From: Epinephelus fuscoguttatus
Lineage: Eukaryota; Chordata; Actinopteri; Perciformes; Serranidae
Reading direction: 5' to 3'
Length of the DNA: 64,000 nt
Assembly: GCF_011397635.1 (NCBI RefSeq)
Contig: NC_064755.1
Span: 39,104,059 to 39,168,058, forward strand
Below the pieces are notes generated by a model, which ran no database searches, was not told where the DNA came from, and saw only the letters and a list, made by a program, of their open reading frames with translations. The stretch's first letter is position 1; the number at the start of each line of letters is the position of its first letter. Positions 54,771 to 64,000 of the stretch are shown piece by piece. A program made the position numbers and the translations under genes.

Positions 54771-57507
54771 ATGTACTGTTTGGTAGTTTAAACTTTGGTA
54801 AGGGATCAAGTGTTGTGTACTTATGATACTCTGAAATAATATGTACTGATATTTCCAATAATAATATCAGAGTTGGTCCCCTGATGAAAGCTTCTCTTTC
54901 ATACATAAAAACTAAATGTACATAATTTTGCATGACGGGCCAAAATGAAACTTGGCTGCTGTTGTGTTTGTGTGCAAACTGCAAAGATAGTTAATGAGGT
55001 AAAAGAGGCGTTACTCTGTGATATCACTGAGTGTTTCTGTAGTTCTAAAACACTTCAACACAGTGAGACGTCTTTTCTCTCGCAGATCACTTCATGTCAG
55101 ACCAATAAAGTTTGTAGTTTTGAATCGGGACTGTCAGTATTTGGGTCAGGTAGCTTATGAAAAATCTGCTGTGTCAGATATATTATCTACAGCTGTTATT
55201 TTAATGTGTCAGACACACATTTAATCAACAGTTAATAAATATAAAAATCCGATCAGACTCGGTAAAACTTTATTGGCACATCCCTAAAGATAAGATTGCA
55301 AATATAGTCTTGTTAAAATTCCAATCAATGATTATTTAACTCAATATATCAATAATAATCATACCGCCACATGAAGAGAGGCAGGTTATCTGAACACAGC
55401 ATGGTGCTGAAGTGAAGTCTATTTCGCTTAAAAGATAAATATAATCATTTGACCGTAGCAGGACACTTTTTTATCATGTATTGATAACCAATCAGTTAAT
55501 ATGTTCACGAGTCTGTTTTTTTGTTTGTTTGTTTTTTGCCAAATGAGTATTGACACTCAATGCTAAGTTTAAATTTTCCAACCAGCCGACATCACCGTTA
55601 AATTAGCAAAATAAAAATGATACGCTAGCCCCAAAAAAGCAGCCAGTGATGTACTCAGCCAGTCATTGATAGCCAAAATATTCATCTAATCACCTATCTG
55701 TAAATGATACAAGCTGCTGCATCTTGCCCACTAATGACAATAATGACCTCTGCCCTCAGATACACTCCCGAAACTGATTAATAAGTCAATACTTTGCTTA
55801 AAATAACTTAAAACACAACTTCAGAGAGGAATCAGACCTGAAGGTGTTGCTGTCGAGTCTCCTGGATTATATTTGTTCTCATAGTTGGATGTGTAAAGTT
55901 GAAACACAGATGAAACATTAAACATTCAGGTTGTAAGGAAATGTAAAGTGATGGGAGTGATTTTGGATATCTGTTTTGAAATATGAGTGTGACTAATGAG
56001 GCTGAGAGAAAACAGAACTCATTTACTTTTATTGAGAAATGGATATTTAACCTGTTTACCCACTGATAGGTTCAGATTAAAGATGTCTGTGCTGAAGAAC
56101 AGAGTGAAAGTATGACTGATATCTGAAAGCAATTTTAGCATCAACAAAGCGTTGTTATATTTTGTTAACAGTGTTTATGAAGTAAGAAATAACTGCAATT
56201 CTTTGTATGTAGCATGTGATTTATTGGTCACATTTATTGGCTCAGAGAAGAGTTGTGCGACAGGTTTTAACTTTGATGGTCTTTATAAAATGACAAACTA
56301 AATCTGCTGAAAACAAAAAGGCTGAACATGTGTGTTTTAACAGCTGATCCCTGGTGTAAGAGTTTAGCTGTGACCTCCGCACTTCTTCTTGTGCACCTCC
56401 TAACACACGAGACTGAAACGCCTCACCAGGTGTCTTCAGAGTGAAGTAATCTTCGTCCTAAGTCGATGCAGAGAAAAGGAATCATCACTGAGTCACGCCG
56501 TCTCTGGTTGAGTTGATTCAAGCGTAGGATTAGATGAACTTTATTGATCCCACGCAGAAAAATTCAATAAAACTGGTAATTGGTAATGAAAGTACAGCAA
56601 TAATACAGCAGGGTGGGATTTATCTTTAAAGAAATTAAAACTAGTCTGTCTGTTTAAACAGAAACATTGTCGGTTTATAAAAGCGTCTGTGTGAAAACAA
56701 AAAAATAGTATTTTATTTGAAAAGTAACACAGTGACTTTATAGAGAGAAACAATGTGAATTCTGACATGAATTTATAGAAAAGTCACACATTCATCAGTA
56801 GAGAGAACAGCTGGATATGAATAAGGAGTTCATATAATGATTATTTTCATCATTGATTAATCTGCTGAGATTGTTTTCTATGTATAAACAAAGATATTTA
56901 GTTTTTCTGTCTTATAAGACAAAGAAAAACATCAAATTTTCACGTCTTAAAAGCTGAAAGCTGCAACTGTGTGTGTTTTTGCTGGAAAGAGTGATGAATT
57001 ATCTGTCGAGAGATTAATTAAAATAAAAGCTCTATTTTAATTTTTTTTGTTTTTTTTTTTACATAAATATGATTTCTTTATACCAGGAAGAAAGAGATGT
57101 GTTTAAGTTTGAATTTATGTGTCTGTATAAACATGGAAATAATTGTTCACATAGAAGTCAAGCAACGCTGATTAGAAAAACGGGGGAAACCCCATTTAAT
57201 AAAATCACACATGAAAACAATGTAAAACTAAATTAAAAAATATATGTCTGAGCTCATAGTTTACATAGAAACATAGTTTTTTTAAGAGAATTTGTACTGT
57301 TTTAGTTTATAAGGGATCATAAAATCAAACTTCATACTCAAAACTTAAGTTAAATAGTTTAAGTGTCAATTGAGAAAGTGTTATTAATGTTAGTACAGAG
57401 TCAGACTCAATGTGAAAAAGTTACAATGTTAAAAGTCGACTCAGTTTGTTTTTGGTTTTAAATCACAGGCTGAGTCTGTAACGAGGTGTGTTTGTTGTGT
57501 TCTACAG
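54771..57507 (+). other. phf21a intron 1, distal part
   Basis: Mostly AT-rich unique DNA. A LINE-tail-like AACTTTATTGATCCCACGCAG lies at 56531. No exon recognised; frames are short and AT-driven. Confidence 0.45.
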
Positions 57508-57547
57508 GGCAGCACAGAGGGGTGGAGTCCAGTCCCACAGCCAGGTG
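57508..57547 (+). other. phf21a: phf21a exon 2 (5' UTR)
   Basis: Forty bases between an acceptor (TTGTTGTGTTCTACAG) and a donor (AGGTG/GTGAGT). The higher GC content contrasts with its flanks. An alternative donor two codons earlier (CCAG/GTGGTG) is weaker. Identity as a leader exon is inferred from splice sites and position. Confidence 0.45.
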
Positions 57548-58879
57548 GTGAGTCCTGTCACATGATCAATTAAAAATAATAATAAGTGGGTTAACATCGG
57601 CCTGTTTTCATTTCATAATGTAGTAATGTTACATTTAAACTGTTTAAGTTTAGTAATAATAAAGTGATAATAAACCTGCTTTAAATTAAAAATAATAATG
57701 GCACAGGTTGTTTTGTTGAAATGTAATAATAAAGTTACATATCTATTTTTAGAGTGAAGTCAGAGTCAAATATTCTTAGTTTAAAGTTACATTTTTTTTA
57801 AATTTTTTTAGTACTTTCTATGTATACATATACTTCGTCCTGTTCCAGTTTAATAAGAAGATTTAAGATACTCTATAATGAAGTTAAGATTTTTTTCAGC
57901 CCATTTGATTTTACAGGTACATTCACATGTTAGTAAAGACACAAATACATACTTCAGGTATTAATGATAGTTAAAAATAATATATATTTTATCTTTATGT
58001 ACTAAGTACAGATACATGTAACCTAAAGTCAGTATCAATGAAGTAATTGAACAGTAATGGCATATACTTACTCGTAATCCCTATGTAATAACTTACAATA
58101 ATAATATTATTTTACTCACATAGTTGCATGTGTTTTAATTAAAAAATTAAGTGAAGTTAAACTTAACCTGCATTAAGTCAGTAATATAGACGTGACTGAA
58201 CAACAATGAAGCAGCTTAAAACTTTAATATTTATAATAAAGTAAAGATAAACACTGTGTAATGTAAAGTAATGTAAAAGATCAATGATAAATCAGAATCA
58301 GACTTTTTTTTATTGTCAAGTTACTCTGTGTTTACAAGGAATTTGACTTAGTGATGATTTTGCACATAACATTTAAACAGTGCAAAAACATAAAGGTCTT
58401 ATATAAAGTGATAAGGTAAATCTGTTCTAATTACTTTTATAGTAATTATTATGAGATAAACAAACATTTTCGTTTTAGTTAAAGTAGTTTTTCCTGTTCA
58501 ATGTCACTTTTTATTATGTTTTTTATAATTTCAACACTTTTTATACAATATTCTAAAATTTAAACTTTGTTTAAACGCCAACATAATTCAAAAAGTTTAA
58601 TTAGTGTGTTTTATTAAGGGAGTAAAGTTACTTACAACATAATAGAGTTTGATAACTGTTTAATAAAATCATAGTCATCTTATACAGTTTAATACTAATG
58701 TGGAAAAGTAAATTTTCAGCCAGTGTAGTTTGATAATACAGTGACACTCAATATGTTATAGCTTTATTATATTAATAATGTTTGTGCAGACATATTTAAT
58801 GATAATGGGAAGTTTCTGTGTTTCAGTTAAATTGAGGAAGACAAATTGAATTTAAATGTCTTTTGTTTTTTGGTCACAG
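57548..58879 (+). other. phf21a intron 2
   Basis: Very AT-rich. A transposon scrap at 58289-58400 (AATCAGAATCAGACTTTTTT and CAAGGAATTTGACTTAG) resembles the 3' end of a common fish non-LTR element. Confidence 0.5.
58289..58400 (+). mobile_element. Non-LTR element scrap
   Basis: AATCAGAATCAG...TTTATTGTCAAG...ACAAGGAATTTGACTT is a widespread fish motif set, probably from a LINE-related 3' region. Confidence 0.4.
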
Positions 58880-58931
58880 CGGCACTTTAATGCTTCAGTT
58901 GGATGGTTTTCCTACTGGAGACGGTGTTAAG
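58880..58931 (+). other. phf21a: phf21a exon 3, with in-frame upstream ATG
   Basis: Bounded by a strong acceptor (TTTTGTTTTTTGGTCACAG) and a donor (TTAAG/GTAAAA). The ATG at 58890 opens MLQLDGFPTGDGVK, ends exactly at the exon boundary in phase 0 and continues into exon 4 as ADRSAGRLTGS-MMELQ. A second ATG at 58903 starts an out-of-frame 17-codon uORF ending at 59683. Both ATGs have weak contexts (T at -3). Confidence 0.5.
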
Positions 58932-58964
58932 GTAAAAAACAGTTTATTAAGTGTTAATTAGGGG

Positions 58965-59275
58965 TGCATGAGATTGGATTTTTTGCCGGTATCCGATATG
59001 CCGATATAGAACAACTCATTAGACAGATAACTGATACCGATATTGATATATTCACTTTTTTCTCTTCCTAATTTTAGTAATAATCAGGTCTCTTCTTGAC
59101 TGGAATTAACATTGTGACATGAAACAGACATGAAATAACATACTTTTCAATGTATGTATTATTCATTCATGGAGCAAATAAAGAAAAAGCATGTTGGCTG
59201 ATTCCATTATATCATTTCAAAGCTGATATCAGCTGATACCGTTGCCGTGCTGATATTATCGTACTTCCCTGATAT
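58965..59275. mobile_element. hAT-like element (CGATATGCCGATAT family)
   Basis: Left TTAGGGGTGCATGAGATTGG, interior GCCGGTATCCGATATGCCGA, right end TATCGTACTTCCCTGATATT. The GGGGTGC/CCCTGA ends and GATA-rich interior match a common fish hAT-like MITE; the terminal repeats are short. Confidence 0.5.
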
Positions 59276-59560
59276 TAATTACAATAATTAATCTCTTGTA
59301 TGAGCTGTAATTATTTTGAGGAGAATCACATGTTGTGTTAATTTTAGACCACAAGTTTTACTGATGTACGATGCAGTGATGGTTTGAATAGACTTCCTGT
59401 GACCTTGTTTGACCTTGATGGGAAAGTATTGTTGTCAACATCGCACAGGAAGTCCTTGTATGGCTTTTCCTCCCGTTGCTATGACAACAGCCGGGACCCC
59501 AACCCTGATGCTGCTGGTTTCTATAGAACTGGATGTTTAGACCTTTTTCTCTTTCTCCCT

Positions 59561-59591
59561 GTGTGTGTTTTTCTGTCTGTCTGTCTGTGTT

Positions 59592-59647
<56 letters not shown>

Positions 59648-59650
59648 TGT
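59561..59650 (+). repeat. (GT)n tract forming the exon 4 3' splice region
   Basis: GTGTGTTTTTCTGTCTGTCT followed by about 30 TG units reaching to eight bases before the exon 4 acceptor GCATGCAG/GC. There is no separate pyrimidine tract between the repeat and the acceptor AG. Confidence 0.95.
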
Positions 59651-59691
59651 GCATGCAGGCTGATCGATCGGCTGGCAGACTGACTGGATCC

Positions 59692-59748
59692 ATGATGGAA
59701 TTACAGACGTTACAGGAGGCACTGAAGGTGGAGATCCAGATCCATCAG
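59692..59748 (+). CDS. phf21a: PHD finger protein 21A (BHC80), first canonical coding exon
   Basis: PHF21A is a subunit of the LSD1-CoREST (BHC) repressor complex; its PHD finger reads unmethylated H3K4 and it helps silence neuronal genes outside neurons. The exon runs 59659-59748; the coding part reads MMELQTLQEALKVEIQIHQ and splices in phase 0 (CATCAG/GTACGC). Mammalian PHF21A starts MELQTLQEALKVEIQVHQ, so the second ATG (59695, A at -3 and G at +4) is the likely main start. With exons 5 and 6 the reading continues KLVAQMKQDPQ and [12 protein letters not shown], the family's N-terminal coiled coil. AT-hook, PHD and C-terminal coiled-coil exons lie beyond the right edge. Teleosts have two paralogues (phf21aa/ab); which one this is cannot be told here. 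Confidence 0.93.
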
Positions 59749-62723
59749 GTACGCTGTGTTGGTGTTAGTTAGTCGGGTCAGTTTGAAGAGGCACAAACTC
59801 CAGCAACACTTGTATTACAGTATAATAGTAGTATTACTCTACTATATTATAGTGTATATATGATAAAACACATGACAAAGAACATTTAAATAAGATGATT
59901 ATGAAAGAAAATAATTAAAAAAGTAAAGGGAACTGCATCTGAGAGGCGCTACTGAAGCTTGTATAGAGACGGTCTGTACCCAAAACTTTGCTATTGAATA
60001 TGGTTTACTTTAAAAACACTTAACAAAGTTATGTATATAAAACTTGGCCACGGGATGTGAGGATTCTTCTGTCACTCTAAATCTCTGAGAGATAAATACA
60101 TTTTCCTCTCTTCCTTTGTAAAATGTTCTGTGTAAAATAATGTAAAAATATGGAGGTCACAGAATAGTCATAATTACCTCAGATGGTCCATGTAATTTTA
60201 ATAAGCTACTCTATCATGCAGAGAATAATGAAAACAACAATTATTGGAGACAACAGGCTGAAGGGATGTTTCAGATAAGATTTTATTAAATCCAACAGGA
60301 AGTAAGTATTTCTGACTGAAGCTGTCCATCTTTTGGTTCCTTCCTGTTGAAGAAGACGACTGCAACAGTGACCAACAGTGCACTGAGAACTGTTCTAATT
60401 CAACAGACTGGTGACTCCTTTCTGGAGAAATGATCAGCTGATCTTCCGTCAGTTAAACTTTGATCATCTTCATGTTGTTAAGCAGGAGGCTGAAGATGTT
60501 TATTCAACGTGTCATTTACTTCTTTAAGTTTTTACATTGTTCTGTAGCTTCTCAGCAGCGATCGTCATAAGTTTGGTCATGTGTTTCAGCGTTAAAATGT
60601 TATTTTCCCTAGCACTTTTAAAAACGTATCCGACATGACCTGACAGGTGGCTGCATGATGATGTCACTACATATAACTCCCTCATCTGCCCAATGTGCCT
60701 CTCAGTGACTCTTCTCAAGCTTTCTTTAAGGAACTGCGCGTTAGTGATCTTCCAAATGACCAATATTCATCTAATCCCCTCACTGTTCATATATTAGAGT
60801 CACACAATAACATACCAGCAGCTCCTGTGTTCTGCAAGGTAAAATTACTGTTTTGTCAAAGAGGTCTGGCTTTGAAGAAAGCGATGTAACAGCTTCAGTC
60901 CCCAGCAACATACAGCTGTGAAAATACTACACTGACTGTGGAGAAGTACCTCATACAACCCCTACTTCAAAAAACCTGAGCTACCCCTTTTAGTTACTGT
61001 TATTGTCAGTGTTAAAACCAACGTCACTGCTTTTTGCTAATGGCTGAGTGCATGTTTCCATTTGAAAACCCGACAAAGAATACAAATGAACTTTGTCTTT
61101 AGTTTATATGTTCCTCTGCTTGGATCATTAACAGGACGGAAACAATAAGAACTTTCTGCTTCTCAGTAAACAAAATCTGATCAGATATCTCTGAGTTATT
61201 TTAACCTTTAGTCACTTATAGATGTTTAAAAGTACAAAGTAAGATTCTGTGAGTATTTGATTTTGATAAAATGCTTCCAAACCAAACCTCTTGTTCCAGA
61301 GCAGTAATTAATATATAAATAGGGGTGACACATCCCCCCAGTTTTCAAATATGCTCAAAATGTTGCCCCCAAAATATTGATAAAGAATGTAAAATAAAAA
61401 TTGCTATGCTACAACAGGCAACCACACACCACTGTCCAAAATAATCATAAGCAAATGTAATCATAATCTTCAATAAACTTTACAGATTGCCACTATTATT
61501 ATCACTACTGCTTCTAGTGTTACGACGTACTGCACTTTTGCATGGGGTTTGTCCAAGTGGTGTTGCCATATCCCAGAAAAAGCCGTTGTCTTTCTGTTTC
61601 ATTACTTTTAACTGCATTAAAAGTGGAAAACTAGAAAGTAGTATGGGTGTAATGTAGGCTACATCACCGTCGGCTGTCAGAGTTTCAGTGAAGTGTGAGT
61701 ATGTCTTGAAACATTTCTTTGTTGCTCTCAGTCTTACACTGGCTCCCCAAAAAGGCACTTAGTGATCAGAACTTTGAGAGCCTAAACTGATGTAAGATCT
61801 TAACTTTCACCTTTGTTTTTAAATCCTTTAAACCTTCATCAAATACCTGTAGACCATGTAGCTGCACTCTGAAACATCTGAGCAGTATATGAAAATATAA
61901 TTCACTACTAGTTTTCTGTTTGCCTCTGCCTTTTAGTACATCAAATTATTCATTTATTATGCTGCACTGTTACTTTAACTCTTATATTTTCTTATTGTTT
62001 TTTAGCTTGTTTTATTTTCTGTCCTCTTGCTCTTTATTTAATTGTATTTAAACGTCCTTTTATAGAGCTTCTTTGTAAAATTTTATGTGAAGCACTTTAA
62101 ATTGCCCTGCTGCTGAAATGTTCTATATAAATGAACTTGCGATGCCTTCCAATCAGTGAGAATAACTCAACAAAACAGAAGAAATCTCTAAAAATACAAA
62201 AAGTGTTCCTGAAAGATCCAACTGATCATACTGAGAAGCAGACTGAGAAAGTAATATTTATATAATATAATACATCAGGGCTTTAATACTGGAGATTCTG
62301 TTGTGATGTTGTGAACACCTACATTATTTCTTTTATTTAATTTTCTTGCAACACATTCTGTCATGTATTTATCTAGCTTCAAAAATATTAATTTGCTAGT
62401 TTCAAATAATTACCATATGTACAGAAGTTGATGTCCATTAGAAGATGTTATTTTAATTTAATATTTTTTTAATTTATTTATTTTATTGGTGTGAAGGGAT
62501 TACTCAAAACAGAGGTAGTCCCATCAAACAAAAAAATATAAAGGAGTACATATAAAACAGAACAAAACAAACAAAAGAAATGAGCTGTCACTATTATCGT
62601 TATAACAGAAATGCAACCCAGTTCTTGTGTTGAATGCGGGCCTCTGGTTGTAGTTCCTCACTGTGACCAGCAGGTGTTGCTGTGATTTGAATATTTTCTG
62701 ACTGTCTCTGTCTTCTTCTGCAG
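59749..62723 (+). other. phf21a intron 4
   Basis: Mostly unique AT-rich DNA. 60797-60870 is a one-armed relative of the hairpin element at 18480-18716, and flanking sequence to about 60990 is also shared. No exon recognised. Confidence 0.6.
60797..60990 (+). repeat. Relative of the 18.5-kb hairpin element
   Basis: AGTCACACAATAACATACC, CAGCAGCTCCTGTGTTCTGC and TACTGTTTTGTCA match the right arm of 18480-18716. GAGAAGTACCTCATACAACCCC and ACCCCTTTTAG match its flank (18960-19013). Confidence 0.65.
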
Positions 62724-62756
62724 AAACTGGTTGCCCAGATGAAGCAAGACCCTCAG
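62724..62756 (+). CDS. phf21a: phf21a coding exon 5
   Basis: Eleven codons, KLVAQMKQDPQ, between CTTCTTCTGCAG and a GTAAAC donor, phase 0 on both sides. Identical to the mammalian protein in this segment as I recall it, and part of the N-terminal coiled coil. Confidence 0.93.
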
Positions 62757-62960
62757 GTAAACCCACCCACCCGCCACATGTTTATGCGACTCATTGACTT
62801 TATTCACAGATTAACTGTCTCACAAACACGCCGCAGTGAGTTCTACATCAAAGGGTCGTGTTTGTTATCTCCGCAGATTGTTTGATACATGAAGAAGAAT
62901 CTGCTTTCAAAGTTTTACACGAGTTTTGTTTGGCAGCGACTAACTCACTCCTGTTTTCAG
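62757..62960 (+). other. phf21a intron 5
   Basis: Short intron of 204 bp with a good acceptor (CTCCTGTTTTCAG). Confidence 0.85.
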
Positions 62961-63026
62961 AACGCAGATCTGAAGAAACAGCTCCACGAACTTCAAGCCA
63001 AGATCACAGCGCTCAGTGAGAAGCAG
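62961..63026 (+). CDS. phf21a: phf21a coding exon 6
   Basis: Twenty-two codons, [20 protein letters not shown] then KQ, ending at a GTACGT donor in phase 0. Heptad-spaced Leu/Ile residues continue the coiled coil. The mammalian protein continues KRVVEQLRK; that exon is not visible before the window ends, so the next intron is at least about 970 bp. Confidence 0.93.
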
Positions 63027-63051
63027 GTACGTCATATGTATAAATATTTAT

Positions 63052-63088
63052 ACACACACACACATACACACACACACACACACACACA
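63052..63088. repeat. (AC)n microsatellite
   Basis: Imperfect AC repeat 25 bp downstream of the exon 6 donor. Confidence 0.95.
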
Positions 63089-64000
63089 GCTGGTTTACAG
63101 TATGTTACTGTTAATGAGGTGCTCAGCAGATTTCTGTTTGCAGGAGGTAAGAAAATAAAATGAGGGAATGGCTGGTTTAAAGGGCATGTTCATATTTTTT
63201 TAAAGTCAATTTTAAAACAATTCTCACATGCACATCTGCACATTGAAATGGTACATTAAATATTGGTTGCTATAATTATTCCTTCTGTCCAAACATACCA
63301 TAAAGACATGACACTTCTTAAATCCATTTCAATGTGAGTGATGGAGAAGAAAACCCCCCTCTGAAGTTTCAAATCAAGAGGTTAACTGTGGGACTGCCCC
63401 CCGAATTATCAGTGATTCAGGCCGATTCCTTTTTAATGTGTTTTGCTGCGTCATGGTATCCAGAGTAACGCAGGACAGCAGCATGACAGGCTGTGAGCTT
63501 TAACTGAGTCTGTAAATGACTGAACTGTGAACAGAGAGCATAGAGACAGGTTTCTGTTCTCTCAGCTCTGCTGCTGAATGTTAGTGAAGTTGACTGAACG
63601 ACTTCTGAACCAGACGCTGGGACAAACTCCTCTGCTGCTGTCTGGCTGACGGAGCTGTCAGCAGCCAATCAGGAGAGAGGATTTTCATTTCCGATGTTTT
63701 ACATCACAGCTGATAAACAGAGACAAAATAAAACTAAAAGCTGAGACTCATGTTTACCTGTCGTTCATGACAGATGAGTGTAGTGTGGAGCAGCTGGGTG
63801 AAGGAGAGAATAACATATGTCTCGTAATTGTAGGAAAGGTCTGTTAAAGAAGAAAACTTTGGTTAGTAATGTGTATCTTTGGTCATTTTTGCATCACTTT
63901 ATAGTCTTTTTTAACGCTGTGGTTGCGTTGCATCTCTTTCTAGTTACGATGTGTCTCTTTTGTGTCTTTTTGTGGTTGATTTGTATTTCTTTGTGGCTGT
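63089..64000 (+). other. phf21a intron 6, partial
   Basis: No further phf21a exon is seen. The minus frame 63417-63668 matches no known protein. Confidence 0.5.

Larger units (their letters stand above)
58903..59683 (+). other. Spliced uORF in phf21a leader
   Basis: ATG at 58903-58905, then VFLLETVLRLIDRLAD across the exon 3-4 junction, TGA at 59681-59683. It ends 8 bases before the first main ATG (59692), so reinitiation or leaky scanning would be needed downstream. Depends on exon 3 being in the transcript. Confidence 0.4.

Noticed and set aside
59358-59693. Frames across the GT repeat upstream of phf21a exon 4
   Set aside because: They are His-Thr or Cys-Val runs from the dinucleotide repeat; only the spliced frame is supported.
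1-64000. Endogenous retroviruses, LTR elements or Polintons
   Set aside because: No paired long terminal repeats, primer-binding sites or capsid, envelope or integrase frames were recognised.

Overview
This is vertebrate nuclear DNA, almost certainly from a teleost fish and probably a percomorph. Split genes have consensus splice sites, CA/GT microsatellites are abundant, tRNA-derived SINEs of at least four families are present, and hAT, Tc1, pogo-like, PIF-Harbinger and TTAA-type DNA transposons are nested in each other. The protein-coding content is very low: parts of two host genes pointing away from each other, with about 34 kb of repeat-rich DNA between them.

Left (1-15,010): the first coding exon of a diacylglycerol kinase zeta-like gene (dgkz) lies on the minus strand at 14,363-14,173. 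It ends in a GTGAGT donor and has a GC box and CCAAT box about 0.6 kb upstream of its start. Everything from 14,172 down to 1 is then most likely its first intron. That intron is filled by hAT elements (2,006-2,369; a 3.4-kb composite at 4,380-7,814 with a pogo-like element and a SINE inside; 13,129-13,709), a split SINE, a small MITE and an inverted repeat.

Middle (15,010-48,500): intergenic. It holds two fold-back elements, a 50-bp minisatellite whose every unit carries a perfect minus-strand splice donor, a 0.6-kb polypurine tract, and a 1.2-kb TTAA-flanked transposon with a coding exon. A Harbinger element with a MITE inside follows. A tandem array at 30-35.7 kb carries six minus-strand tRNA-Glu(TTC) genes, with two MITEs inserted in its spacers. 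Beyond it are an L1-type LINE scrap, a Tc1 copy interrupted by a SINE, and five SINEs within 4 kb (42.9-46.8 kb).

Right (48,590-64,000): the 5' part of phf21a (BHC80) on the plus strand. It has a CpG-rich promoter and noncoding exon 1 (donor at 48,810), two small exons (57,508-57,547; 58,880-58,931), and three coding exons that spell the conserved PHF21A N-terminus. The 8.7-kb first intron holds a 3.3-kb higher-order tandem array built from the end of a hAT MITE. Splicing exon 3 to exon 4 puts an upstream ATG in frame with the canonical start. The gene order dgkz(-) ... phf21a(+) matches, from memory, the mirror image of human 11p11.2 (PHF21A-, CREB3L1+, DGKZ+), but I see no creb3l1 between them here.

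The two host genes are not known to work together: phf21a encodes a histone H3K4me0 reader of the LSD1-CoREST complex and dgkz a lipid kinase. Family names for repeats are from memory; no database search was possible.
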